Positions 17,425 through 25,794 of a stretch of 64,000 bases of DNA are shown here, piece after piece (position 1 is the first letter of the stretch; every line of letters starts with the position of its first letter). The stretch comes from Bradyrhizobium sp. 21 (GTDB lineage Bacteria > Pseudomonadota > Alphaproteobacteria > Rhizobiales > Xanthobacteraceae). Under the pieces are notes generated by a model. It saw nothing but the letters and a program-made list of their open reading frames with translations, was not told the origin of the DNA and searched no databases. A program made the position numbers and the translations under genes. The stretch spans positions 549,858-613,857 of the forward strand of contig NZ_JADPJG010000032.1 in assembly GCF_023073335.1 (NCBI RefSeq), read 5' to 3'.

Positions 17425-18234
17425 TCATCGCCGCGCGGTCCCGCTCTTGGCCTTCTTCGGCGCGCGTTTTGGTCTTGCCGGCTTTGCCGTGGATCGGACC
17501 GCCCGGCTGCGTCCGGCGGGAGATCCTGCCGCGGCCTCGGCGCCAAAATTTTGCGCAAAGCGCTCCTGCGAGCGCGCCAGATGTTTTCGCATGGCATCGC
17601 GGGCCGCTTCTGGATCATGCGCCGCAATCGCATCGCGCACCGCGCGATGCTCGTCGAGCGCGGTGCGCCACGTGCCCGGGTTCTCGAAATAATGCGCAAG
17701 CTGCGCGAAATAGGGATTGAGACGCTGGTCGAACAGCTCGCCGACCACGCGCACGAGGACGGCATTGCCGAGGGAACCTGCGATCGCGACATGGAAGGCA
17801 CGGTCGTGGATCATCGAGGCTTCGCCGGGATGCGCGACATTCTCCATCGCAACGAGTGAGGCATCGATGCGCGCGATGTCGTCCTTCGTCGCAACGCGCG
17901 CGGCCTGCTCGGCAATGGCGCTTTCGAGGAATTCGCGGGCCCGCAGCAGCTCGAACGGACCTTCAATGACCGCGGCCGCCGGCCCGGGCGCAGCCAGGCC
18001 CGCGGGCTCGATCACATAGATGCCGGAACCGACGCGGATGCGGAGGCGACCCTCGACTTCGAGCGCGATCAGCGCTTCGCGCACCGTCGGCCGCGAGATC
18101 TTGAGCTGCTCGGCAAGCTCACGCTCGGTCGGCAAGCGGCTGCCGACCGCGTATTCACCGCTGTCGATCAGGCTTCGCAATTGATCGGCGACCTGGCGAT
18201 AGAGCCGTCTCGCCTCCACAGCTTCCAGCGGCAC
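17425..18234 (-). CDS. GntR/FadR-family transcriptional repressor, UxuR-like
   Basis: A 269-residue regulator. The winged helix (LYRQVADQLRSLIDSGEYAVGSRL, then ELAEQLKISRPTVREALIALE) spans ~residues 9-75, the FCD effector domain ~90-235, and a basic tail (KPARPKRAPKKAKS) ends the protein. I place the start at a GTG at 18234 because GGGGAG lies six bases upstream; an in-frame ATG at 18324 would put its codons across the operator. A UxuR-like dyad lies upstream, divergent to uxuB. It probably represses the TRAP/uxuA operon and uxuB until a hexuronate or aldonate intermediate is present. Confidence 0.87.
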   Translation of the reverse strand: MPLEAVEARRLYRQVADQLRSLIDSGEYAVGSRLPTERELAEQLKISRPTVREALIALEVEGRLRIRVGSGIYVIEPAGLAAPGPAAAVIEGPFELLRAREFLESAIAEQAARVATKDDIARIDASLVAMENVAHPGEASMIHDRAFHVAIAGSLGNAVLVRVVGELFDQRLNPYFAQLAHYFENPGTWRTALDEHRAVRDAIAAHDPEAARDAMRKHLARSQERFAQNFGAEAAAGSPAGRSRAVRSTAKPARPKRAPKKAKSGTARR

Positions 18235-18285
18235 GCTGGCCTCCCCGAAAGGGTCTCGCCGGAAAGCTTTGCGCCCAGCGGCCCG

Positions 18286-18313
18286 CCAATTTTGAAAATT
18301 GGCCTTACCAATT
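18286..18313. promoter_or_regulatory. UxuR-like operator between gntR and uxuB
   Basis: AATTGG-CCTTA-CCAATT (18297-18313) overlaps a second perfect palindrome, CCAATTTT-G-AAAATTGG (18286-18302). E. coli UxuR/ExuR sites are, from memory, AATTGG-TATA-CCAATT, so half-sites match exactly with one extra spacer base. Its place between gntR and uxuB fits shared repression by the adjacent GntR protein. Confidence 0.7.
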
Positions 18314-18377
18314 GACCAGAGCATTGACCGGGGACAGGCGCCATGTCAAGCAGCGGCAAAGCAAAGGGGAGACGACC

Positions 18378-19862
18378 ATGCGCCTTAATTCAACGCGCCT
18401 TGGCCGCGCCAATCTCGATCGGATGCCGCCGACCATTCGCCGCCCGGCCTATGACCGGTCGCGCATCACGCCCGGCATCGTGCATCTCGGCCTCGGGGCT
18501 TTTCATCGCGCACACCAGGCCGTCGTCATCGACGATTGCCTTGCCGCCGGCGCCACCGCCTGGGGCATCATCGGCGCGAGCCTGCGCAGTCCGGATACGC
18601 GCGACGCCCTCGCTCCGCAGGACCATCTCTACACCGTCGCCGTGCGTGCGGCCGAAGGCACCGAGCACCGCGTCGTCGGCGCGCTGCTCGACAGCGTCGT
18701 CGCGCGCGAGAGCCCGGCAACGCTGATCGACAGGATGGCCGATCCCGCCATTCGCATCGTCTCGCTCACGGTCACCGAGAAGGGCTATTGCCACACGCCG
18801 CAGACCGGCGATCTCGACGAGCGGCATCCTGACGTGGTGCACGATCTGAACAATTTTGACGCGCCGCGCTCGGCGCCCGGCTTCATCGTTGCCGCGCTGG
18901 CGCGCCGGCGGGCGCAAGGCCTGGCGCCATTCACCGTGCTGTGCTGCGACAATCTCGCCGCCAACGGCCACACCGTGCAGCGGATCGTGACGCAGTTCGC
19001 GGCGTTGCGATCGAAGGACCTCGGCAAGTGGATTGCGGATACGACGGCTTTCCCCTGCACCATGGTCGACCGGATCGTGCCGGAGACGACCGATGCCGAT
19101 CGGGACGCCGTTTCCGCCGCGCTCGGCCTGCGCGATGCGTGGCCGGTGATGACAGAGCCATTCACGCAATGGGTGGTCGAGGACCGCTTTTGCGCGGGCC
19201 GGCCTGATGTCGCCGCCGCAGGCGTCGAGCTCGTCGCCGACGTCAAGCCGTTCGAATTGATGAAGCTGCGGCTGCTCAACGCCAGTCATTCGGCGCTCGC
19301 CTATCTCGGCTATCTCGCGGGTTACGAGACCATCGCCGACACCATGACCGATCCACACTTCGCGCAGCTCGCCGCGCGGGTGATGGAAGAGGCTGCGGTG
19401 ACGCTGACGATGCCATCGGGTACTGATCTTGCCGCCTATCGCGCCTCGCTGCTCAAGCGCTTCGCCAATCCGGCGCTGCATCACCGCACCTGGCAGATCG
19501 CGATGGACGGCTCGCAAAAGCTCCCGCAACGCCTGCTCGGCGCGATGCAGGACCGCCTCGCCAGGAATTTGCCGATCGCGACGCATGCGCTCGCGGTGGC
19601 CGGCTGGATGCGCTACGTCACCGCGCTCGACGAGCAGGGTCGCGCCATCGACGTGCGCGATCCGCTCGCGGCCGCGTTCGCAGGCCTGGCGCGTGAGGCC
19701 GGTCCCGTCGCCGAACGGCTCGCGCCCGCATTGCTCGGCGTCGGACAAGTATTCGGACCACTCGGTGCCGAGCCGCGCCTGCGCGAGGCCGTGACCGCGG
19801 CGCTCGGCCGCCTCTATCAGGACGGCGCGCGGCGGGCGGTGGAGACGCTGGTCTCCGCATGA
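18378..19862 (+). CDS. uxuB: fructuronate reductase / mannitol dehydrogenase family
   Basis: A 494-residue polyol-specific long-chain dehydrogenase. The N-terminal Rossmann segment IVHLGLGAFHRAHQAVVIDD is diagnostic, and the catalytic block KLRLLNASHSALAYLG carries the Lys-x5-Asn-x2-His triad. In this locus, with uxuA and a UxuR-like operator, reduction of D-fructuronate to D-mannonate is the best reading; mannitol or arabinitol dehydrogenase activity cannot be excluded. The ATG at 18378 follows GGGGAG, so the further 22 in-frame codons upstream are not used. It is divergent from gntR and ends 100 bp before the next gene. Confidence 0.9.
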   Translation: MRLNSTRLGRANLDRMPPTIRRPAYDRSRITPGIVHLGLGAFHRAHQAVVIDDCLAAGATAWGIIGASLRSPDTRDALAPQDHLYTVAVRAAEGTEHRVVGALLDSVVARESPATLIDRMADPAIRIVSLTVTEKGYCHTPQTGDLDERHPDVVHDLNNFDAPRSAPGFIVAALARRRAQGLAPFTVLCCDNLAANGHTVQRIVTQFAALRSKDLGKWIADTTAFPCTMVDRIVPETTDADRDAVSAALGLRDAWPVMTEPFTQWVVEDRFCAGRPDVAAAGVELVADVKPFELMKLRLLNASHSALAYLGYLAGYETIADTMTDPHFAQLAARVMEEAAVTLTMPSGTDLAAYRASLLKRFANPALHHRTWQIAMDGSQKLPQRLLGAMQDRLARNLPIATHALAVAGWMRYVTALDEQGRAIDVRDPLAAAFAGLAREAGPVAERLAPALLGVGQVFGPLGAEPRLREAVTAALGRLYQDGARRAVETLVSA

Positions 19863-19962
19863 CCACAAAGCGGGCAGCGATGCTGCACTGCAGTCCAAAT
19901 CGAACGCAAAGTCGACGGAAGTCGCGCTTGATTTTTGCCTGCCGTTGCCCCACCCGAGAGGC

Positions 19963-20370
19963 ATGGCAAAGGACAACAAGGTCATCGCCGCGAACGCGGC
20001 CTTCTATGACGCCTTTTCAACCGGCGATTTCGCCGGAATGGAACAGATGTGGGCGGATGACGATGCCATTTCCTGCATCCATCCCGGCTGGCCGGCGATC
20101 ATCGGGCGCGCCACCGTGATCGGAAGCTGGCGCGATATCCTGCAAAACCCGGAGCGTCCGCAGATCGTCTGCGCCGAACCGCAGGCCATCGTCGACGGCG
20201 ACAGCGCGCGCGTGCTCTGCATCGAGATCGTCGACGGCACCGCTCTGGCCGCGGCCAACCATTTTCGGCGCGTCGGCGACCGCTGGCGCCTGGTGCACCA
20301 CCAGTCGAGCCCAATCGCGCAGATTGTCGAGCAGGCCGAGGATGATAGAGCGAGCCATCGGGTCCACTGA
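19963..20370 (+). CDS. SnoaL-like / nuclear transport factor 2-fold protein
   Basis: A 135-residue single-domain protein of the NTF2/SnoaL-like fold: an N-terminal helix NAAFYDAFSTGDFAGMEQMWADD, then CIHPGW, a short helix (SWRDIL) and a strand-rich end (NHFRRVGDRWRLVHHQSSP). This small alpha+beta cone is common in proteobacteria, and its members range from isomerases to proteins of unknown role. The ATG at 19963 is preceded by GAGAGG unusually close; a TTG 18 bp upstream is the alternative. No operon partner, since the next gene converges. Confidence 0.8.
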   Translation: MAKDNKVIAANAAFYDAFSTGDFAGMEQMWADDDAISCIHPGWPAIIGRATVIGSWRDILQNPERPQIVCAEPQAIVDGDSARVLCIEIVDGTALAAANHFRRVGDRWRLVHHQSSPIAQIVEQAEDDRASHRVH

Positions 20371-20403
20371 CGGCCGGCGCGTTCTACTTTGCATGGGGTT
20401 GTT

Positions 20404-21129
20404 TTACGGTTTTTTGTTCAGCCCTGACAAATCGTCCAGCACGGCCCGCGCCCCGCTGAAATCATCGTCCCGGAAGAACATGCTGCGGGTGATGAGGACT
20501 GGAATGTTCGCCCGCGAGGCCGCGATCAGGCCGTTGGCGGAATCCTCGATCGCGACGCAGTCGGAGGCGCTGAGCTTCAGCCGCCCCAAAATCTCGAAAT
20601 AGACATCCGGCGCAGGCTTCTTGCGCCGCACATCGTCGCCGGCCACGATCGCATCAAAATTCGCAGCCCAGCGCGGCCCCAGCGCCCGCGACAGCAGCGC
20701 ATCGATGTTGCCGTGCGAGGTGGTGGTCGCGATCGCGAGCCGCTGGCCGCGCGCCTTGGCAGCAATGAGGAGATCCGTCACGCCCGGCCGTAAGGGGCAG
20801 CAGCCGGTCTCGACCAGTTCGGCATAATGCGCGGTCTTGATGCGGTGGAGTTCCGCGATGTCCAGATCCGGCAATGGTGGGGCGATCCCCAGCCTTGCGT
20901 GGTAGGCGCGGATGCGCTCCTTGCCGCCGGTGACCCGCAGCAGGTCCTTGTAGGCAGCACGGTCCCACTGCCAGTCGAGACCGTCGCGGGTGAAGGCATG
21001 GTTGAAGGCCTGCCGATGCAGCTCCTCGGTCTCGGCCAAGGTGCCGTCGACATCGAAGATCAGCGCGGCGGCGTGCTGGATCAGCTCCGTGGCGTCACAT
21101 GGCACTATGGCGGGCGTTTCTGCCTGCAT
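20404..21129 (-). CDS. HAD-superfamily phosphatase, CbbY/phosphoglycolate-like
   Basis: A 241-residue HAD phosphatase with a helical cap. Motif I FDVDGTLAETEELH has both catalytic aspartates (26 and 28), motif II is AIATTTS, and motifs III/IV are KKPAPDVYFEIL and CVAIEDSANGL. This pattern matches the CbbY and beta-phosphoglucomutase-like branch, acting on small sugar phosphates. The ATG at 21129 follows GGAGGAGG, which excludes a longer upstream frame. It is divergent from the epimerase-like gene and converges on the SnoaL-like gene. The exact substrate cannot be told. Confidence 0.88.
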   Translation of the reverse strand: MQAETPAIVPCDATELIQHAAALIFDVDGTLAETEELHRQAFNHAFTRDGLDWQWDRAAYKDLLRVTGGKERIRAYHARLGIAPPLPDLDIAELHRIKTAHYAELVETGCCPLRPGVTDLLIAAKARGQRLAIATTTSHGNIDALLSRALGPRWAANFDAIVAGDDVRRKKPAPDVYFEILGRLKLSASDCVAIEDSANGLIAASRANIPVLITRSMFFRDDDFSGARAVLDDLSGLNKKP

Positions 21130-21285
21130 GATCGACGCCTCCTCCCGACGCTCCTGCAACAAGCGACCATCGCCTGCACTGGCGGGCGACACAAATTGCA
21201 ATATCTTTTGCCGGACCCAAAAATCTCTTATGAGCGACAGGCGCGCAGCGGCGCGAACGGGAACTCCGACCTGCGAGGGAGACGT

Positions 21286-22137
21286 ATGCGGCTCTTCATC
21301 CTTGGCCTAGGCTACAGCGCCCGGAACTTCGTCCGCCAATTCGGGGGCGGCTTCTCACATATCGCCGGCACGGTGCGCGATCCCGCGAAGCGGGGCGATC
21401 TCGCCGGCATCGAGCTGCACGCCTTTTCCGGCAATGATCCGGACCCTATGACGGTCGAACGCATCAGCGACGCCGATGTCCTTCTGGTGTCGATCCCGCC
21501 CGGTAGCGCCGGCGATCCCGCCATTGCGGCGTTCGGTGACGTGCTGGCAACCGGCCATCGCCGCAAGGTCGTCTATCTCTCGACCATCGGCGTTTATGGC
21601 GATCACGCCGGCGAATGGGTCGATGAAAGCACGCCGGCGCAGGCCACCCTCGAGCGCACGCGCATGCGGGTTGCGGCGGAGCAGGCCTGGACGGATACGA
21701 CGCGCGGCAATGCCGCGATCCTGCGTCTTGCGGGCATCTACGGCCCCGGCCGCAATGCGCTGGTGACGCTGCGCGCCGGAACGGCCCGGCGCATCATCAA
21801 GGCGGGACAGGTGTTCAACCGCATCCAGGTCGACGACATCGCGCGCGCGATCATGGCCGCGGTTCATCACCCGAGCGGCGGCACGTGGAACGTCTGCGAC
21901 GACGAGCCCGCAACGCCGCAGGACGTGATCGCTTATGCGGCGAAGCTGATGAACGTTGCACCGCCGCCCGAAGAGGCGTTCGAGACCGCCGAGATGTCGC
22001 CGATGGCCCGCAGCTTCTATGCCAGCAGCGCCCGCGTCTCCAACGCGAAACTGAAGCGCGAGCTCGGCGTCACGCTTGCCTATCCGACCTACCGTGACGC
22101 CCTGGATGCGTTGTGGGCCGCGGGCGAGGGACGATAG
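21286..22137 (+). CDS. NAD(P)-binding, epimerase/dehydratase-like protein (atypical SDR)
   Basis: A 283-residue Rossmann-fold protein. It opens with MRLFILGLGYSARNFV (GxGxxA-type dinucleotide site) and has VVYLSTIGVYGDHAGEWVDE, where an extended-SDR would keep Tyr-x3-Lys. Here the Tyr (VYGDH) lacks the usual Lys three residues on, as in the atypical YeeZ-like branch. RLAGIYGPGR and VFNRIQVDDIARAI further match nucleoside-sugar-epimerase-like proteins. The ATG at 21286 is preceded by GCGAGGGAG. Probably not a true epimerase; function unknown. Confidence 0.82.
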   Translation: MRLFILGLGYSARNFVRQFGGGFSHIAGTVRDPAKRGDLAGIELHAFSGNDPDPMTVERISDADVLLVSIPPGSAGDPAIAAFGDVLATGHRRKVVYLSTIGVYGDHAGEWVDESTPAQATLERTRMRVAAEQAWTDTTRGNAAILRLAGIYGPGRNALVTLRAGTARRIIKAGQVFNRIQVDDIARAIMAAVHHPSGGTWNVCDDEPATPQDVIAYAAKLMNVAPPPEEAFETAEMSPMARSFYASSARVSNAKLKRELGVTLAYPTYRDALDALWAAGEGR

Positions 22138-22259
22138 GAGGCCCGGCATTCCCGGCGTCCCAGACATGCCCTGCCCGCGCTTGACTTCGCGCCGGTGCGG
22201 ACGTGATCTGACCTTTGAGCGGGCCACGGCATAACGAACTCGCACCTTGGGAGGATACA

Positions 22260-23525
22260 ATGAAGTCGATCGCCATGATCGCGACGGCGGCTGCCGTCAT
22301 CACGTTCGGTGCGGCGCATGCCGCGCCGCTGCCCGAAGCCAGTCCCGACGATGCCGGTTTCTCGAAACAAGGCCTGACTCGTCTCGACAGTTTCTTCGCG
22401 CGCGAGATCGCTGCCAAGCGCGTGCCGGGCGCGGTCGTCGCCATCGCGCGGGACGGCAAGCTCGTGCACTACAAGGCCTACGGCATGCTCGATGCGGACA
22501 AGGGCACGCCGATGCCGGTCGACGCGATCTTCGCGCTGGCCTCGATGACCAAGCCGATGGCAGCGGTCGCGGGCCTGACGTTGATGGAGCAGGGCAAGCT
22601 GCCGCTCCAGGCCAAGCTGTCCGACTATTATCCCGGATTTGCCGACATGAAGGTCGGCGTTCAGCAGGGCGACGGTTCATTGAAATTCGAACCACAGGCG
22701 TCGCCGATCTTCATTCACGACCTGTACCGACACACGTCCGGCCTGATGTATGGCGGCCGTCCGGACTCATCGAGCCCGGTGGCGCGGCAATATCCCGATG
22801 GCGTTGCACCCGCGGTGGAAGGCGACACCCAGGCCTTCATCGACCGCATGACAAAACTGCCGCTGGCCCATCAGCCGTCGACTGAGTTCGAATACGGTTT
22901 TTCGATCGACGTACTTGGTGCCGTGGTCGAGAAGGTGAGCGAGCAGAAGCTCGGCGACTATCTCGCTGCCAATGTCTGGCAGCCGCTCGGCATGAAGGAC
23001 GCGACTTTCCATCCGACTGACGCACAGCGCCCTCGCCTTGCCCGCCCGTTCGCCAACGATCCACTGACCGGCAAGCCGCAGGCCATCAAGCTTTTGGACA
23101 CGCCGACCACGTTCGACTGCGGCGGCGCCTGTTCGTTCGCGACCGTCGGCGACTACATCCGCTTCGGACAGATGCTGCTCAACGGCGGCGAGCTCGACGG
23201 CCAGCGCGTCCTGGGCCCAAAGACCGTGCACCACATGACGACCAACCATCTCGGTCCCGAGATCAAGAACAACGTGGCGAACATCGAGCCGCATCGCGCC
23301 GGCTTCGGCTTTGGCCTCGCAGTCGCGGTCCGGACCGGCGAAGGATTGTCGTCAGTCCCCGGCAATCCCGGCGAGTTCACCTGGAACGGCGCTTTCGGGA
23401 CGCAGTTCTTCTGCGATCCGAAGGAGCGTCTCGTCGTGGTGGTGGGAACGGCGGCACCGGGCGAGCTGCGCAAATACTATCGCGAGCAGGTCCAGGACAT
23501 CGTCTACGGCGCGATGGTGAAGTGA
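22260..23525 (+). CDS. secreted serine hydrolase, beta-lactamase (class C/EstB) family
   Basis: A 421-residue serine hydrolase with a signal peptide cleaved after ~residue 21 (ITFGAAHA). The active-site tetrad SMTK (Ser95, Lys98) follows IFALA, as in class C beta-lactamases, DD-peptidases and EstB-type esterases. EYGFSIDVLGAVVE is at the position of the usual Tyr motif, although the Asn of YxN is absent, which favours esterase or peptidase over penicillinase function. GGGAGG precedes the ATG at 22260. A strong hairpin follows the stop. Substrate unknown. Confidence 0.87.
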   Translation: MKSIAMIATAAAVITFGAAHAAPLPEASPDDAGFSKQGLTRLDSFFAREIAAKRVPGAVVAIARDGKLVHYKAYGMLDADKGTPMPVDAIFALASMTKPMAAVAGLTLMEQGKLPLQAKLSDYYPGFADMKVGVQQGDGSLKFEPQASPIFIHDLYRHTSGLMYGGRPDSSSPVARQYPDGVAPAVEGDTQAFIDRMTKLPLAHQPSTEFEYGFSIDVLGAVVEKVSEQKLGDYLAANVWQPLGMKDATFHPTDAQRPRLARPFANDPLTGKPQAIKLLDTPTTFDCGGACSFATVGDYIRFGQMLLNGGELDGQRVLGPKTVHHMTTNHLGPEIKNNVANIEPHRAGFGFGLAVAVRTGEGLSSVPGNPGEFTWNGAFGTQFFCDPKERLVVVVGTAAPGELRKYYREQVQDIVYGAMVK

Positions 23526-23544
23526 GACCCGTGCCCTGAAACAG

Positions 23545-23571
23545 AGAGGGCGGCCGCTCGGTCCGCCCTCT
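23545..23571. terminator. terminator hairpin after the serine hydrolase
   Basis: AGAGGGCGG-CCGCTCGGT-CCGCCCTCT, a perfect 9-bp stem starting 20 bp after the stop codon. It is followed only by TTG, so factor-independent function is plausible but not certain. Confidence 0.6.
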
Positions 23572-23581
23572 TGAATTGATT

Positions 23582-23630
23582 GAGCATGATCTTGTCGGAA
23601 AACAGCTGCACACTTTTCCGGATCATGCTC
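23582..23630. repeat. GAGCATGATC palindromic repeat
   Basis: GAGCATGATC...GATCATGCTC (10-bp arms) encloses CGGAAAA...TTTTCCG (7-bp arms), a nested cruciform of 49 bp. From memory this is among the commonest dispersed repeats in Bradyrhizobium and Rhodopseudomonas. It lies between two converging genes. Confidence 0.75.
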
Positions 23631-23635
23631 CGGCC

Positions 23636-24523
23636 TCAGCTCAACACGCCATATTTCTTGAACCAGGCCTCTGCCTGCTTCCATGCATCTTCCGCCGCGT
23701 CCTTGCGGTAGCTGCCGCGGTAGTCGGCATGGAAGCCGTGCGGCGCGTCCGGATAGATCTTGAATTCGGCCGTCTTCTTGTTCTGCTCGAGCGCGGCCTT
23801 CATCTGCTCGACCTGGGTGACGGGGATGCCGGTATCGGCGCCGCCATAGAGGCCGAGCACCGGCGCCTTCATCTCGGGCGCGAGCTGCATCGGGCTCTTC
23901 GGCCACAGCGGGTTGGGCGCATCGACCGGCGGGCCATAGAAGGCAACACCGGCCTTGAGCGTGCCGCTATGGGCAGCATATTCCCAGACGGTGCGTCCGC
24001 CGCGGCAGAAGCCGATGATGCCGAGCTTCGCGGTGTCGCCGCCTTGCGATCCCGCCCATGCCACCGTCGCATCGAGATCGGACAGCAGCTCGGCGTCCGG
24101 CTTGGCGTTGACGACCGGCAGCAGGTCCTTGATGTCGGTGATCTTGGTGAGATCAGTTCCCTTGCGGAAGTAATAGTCGGGCGCGATCGCGAACGCGCCG
24201 AGCTTGGCGAGGCGCCTTGTCACGTCTTTGATGTATTCGTGCAGACCAAAAATCTCCATCGCCACGATGATCACCGGCGCCTTGGTGTTGCCGGCGGGAC
24301 GGGCGAAATAGACGGGCATCTCTTCGGAGCCGACCTTGATCCTGGCGTCGCCGGCCTGGAGGCCGCTGGTGTCTGTCGTGACCACCTCGGCGCGCACGGG
24401 CCCGGCCGCAAGCGTGTAGCCGGCGGCGACGGCCGCGGTGGCGCTCATGAATCCGCGACGCGAGACCGGGGCGACCTTGGTTAGCCCGACGACGTCGGAT
24501 GTCATGGTGGTTTCAATGCTCAT
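23636..24523 (-). CDS. Tat-exported dienelactone hydrolase family protein
   Basis: A 295-residue alpha/beta-hydrolase. The N-terminus carries a twin-arginine signal (VSRRGFMSATAAVAAG, RR at 22-23, likely cleavage after GPVRA), so it is exported folded. The dienelactone hydrolase triad is visible: Cys in GFCRGG, Asp in YGGADTGIP and His in APHGFHADY, plus the supporting Glu in AMEIFGLHEYI. Relatives hydrolyse lactones and small esters. Export is unusual for classical cytoplasmic DLH. The ATG at 24523 follows AGGAAGGA. It converges on the serine hydrolase gene. Confidence 0.9.
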   Translation of the reverse strand: MSIETTMTSDVVGLTKVAPVSRRGFMSATAAVAAGYTLAAGPVRAEVVTTDTSGLQAGDARIKVGSEEMPVYFARPAGNTKAPVIIVAMEIFGLHEYIKDVTRRLAKLGAFAIAPDYYFRKGTDLTKITDIKDLLPVVNAKPDAELLSDLDATVAWAGSQGGDTAKLGIIGFCRGGRTVWEYAAHSGTLKAGVAFYGPPVDAPNPLWPKSPMQLAPEMKAPVLGLYGGADTGIPVTQVEQMKAALEQNKKTAEFKIYPDAPHGFHADYRGSYRKDAAEDAWKQAEAWFKKYGVLS

Positions 24524-25201
24524 CGGTCTATCCTTCCTGATGTCTGGCCCTGATCCTTCAGGCGGCGCATTCGCCGATAATTGCCGGCGAAACGCAAATC
24601 ACCAGCCTGCGAGCACAACGCTTTCGGGCCTTGCCCTGAGGCTGCTTCGAACATGTTGTCGACTATGGCGGCCAACGCCGCGCGCTTGCCACTGAACCGC
24701 TTCGCTTGCGCGATCGCGGCCGACCCTCTGGCATTCGCAAGACCGATCGTATTTCGGCTTTAACCGCCTGGCTGCATTGCGACGCAACAACCATTAACCG
24801 AAAACGGCGGTTCTCTCGTCCTGGCTTGCGCTGCCGCCAGTCGCAGCCGATCCGCCTGCTCGCGCAATTCGACGCGTGTCGCGGCAACAAATGGGCTTTG
24901 CGGTGGTGGTAAGGGCACATCATGTTGCGCGACCATCGCATGGACTCGGAATCCGCACGCGAACCGCAGTCATTTGACTGAACTTTTCAGAAAGGTTGAG
25001 CGGAGCGATTTACTCGAACTTTCTTGGTGACGCTCTAGTTCCCACAGCCGGAAGTTCCCCCTCGGAAACGGAGGTCTCTTCCCGAACGCGGTCCGCCGCC
25101 CGGCGACGGGACGGAGGACCGCCTGAGAGCTTCATTCTCGCCCAACCAGATTGCGCTACCAAAAGCTCAATCGAATAAGATTTATCCGACCTGGAACTGA
25201 A
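24524..25201. other. 678-bp non-coding region upstream of marR
   Basis: No credible gene on either strand. It holds an inverted repeat TTCGCCG...CGGCGAA (24570-24591) near the hydrolase start and a second, GCGGTCC-N21-GGACCGC (25088-25122), 80 bp before the marR ATG. It must contain the promoters of both divergent genes; I cannot place -35/-10 boxes with confidence. Confidence 0.5.
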
Positions 25202-25777
25202 ATGAATTTGGCTCGTGAATCGATTGAATTGTTGGAGCAGGTCGCACGAATCCTGTGGTTCGAAGGCACCAAGCACGGCCTGCGCGACCGCGAGTGGATG
25301 GCTCTGCGCTTCCTCTCCCGCGCCAACCGGTTTTCCCGGACGCCGTCGGCGCTCGCGAGTTACGTCGGCACCACGCGCGGCACCGCCTCGTTCATCATCG
25401 GCGAGCTGGAGCGGCTCGGCTATCTCGAGCGCAAGCGCTCGGCCCAGGACAAGCGGTCGGTGATGTTGAGCGTGACACAGCAGGGCAAGAAGTTCCTGGT
25501 GCGCGACCCCGTGAACGTCCTCGTCGAAGCCATCGCCGTCCTCGAGGACGAGGCCAAGGTCAGCTTCCGCGATGCGCTGCGACACGTGCTGGATCAGTCG
25601 GACGCAGCCGAACAGCGGCACCATACCGACGTCTGCAACCGATGCATCTTCCTTCGCGAAGATCGCACCGGCTCGGACAGCAAGACGACCCCCGAGTTCA
25701 GCTGCCGCCTGTTTCGCGCGCCGATCGCGGAGGCGGAGGTCGATCTGCTATGCACCAGCTTCGAGCATCACCGCTAA
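25202..25777 (+). CDS. MarR-family regulator with four-cysteine C-terminal tail (copy 1)
   Basis: A 191-residue regulator. Residues ~30-110 form a MarR winged helix (LRFLSRANRFSRTPSALASY, then GTASFIIGELERLGYLERKRS, then DKRSVMLSVTQQG). The extra C-terminal region has CNRC, then a single Cys 20 residues on (SCRLFRAP) and another after 15 more (LLCTSF): CX2C-X19-C-X15-C. A close paralogue with the same tail is at 63146-63781, beyond the flagellar locus. Such spacing could bind zinc, an Fe-S cluster or act as a thiol switch. The start at 25202 has a weak ribosome site (GGAACTGA). Confidence 0.85.
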   Translation: MNLARESIELLEQVARILWFEGTKHGLRDREWMALRFLSRANRFSRTPSALASYVGTTRGTASFIIGELERLGYLERKRSAQDKRSVMLSVTQQGKKFLVRDPVNVLVEAIAVLEDEAKVSFRDALRHVLDQSDAAEQRHHTDVCNRCIFLREDRTGSDSKTTPEFSCRLFRAPIAEAEVDLLCTSFEHHR

Positions 25778-25794
25778 TAGAAGGCGGCCGTGGA

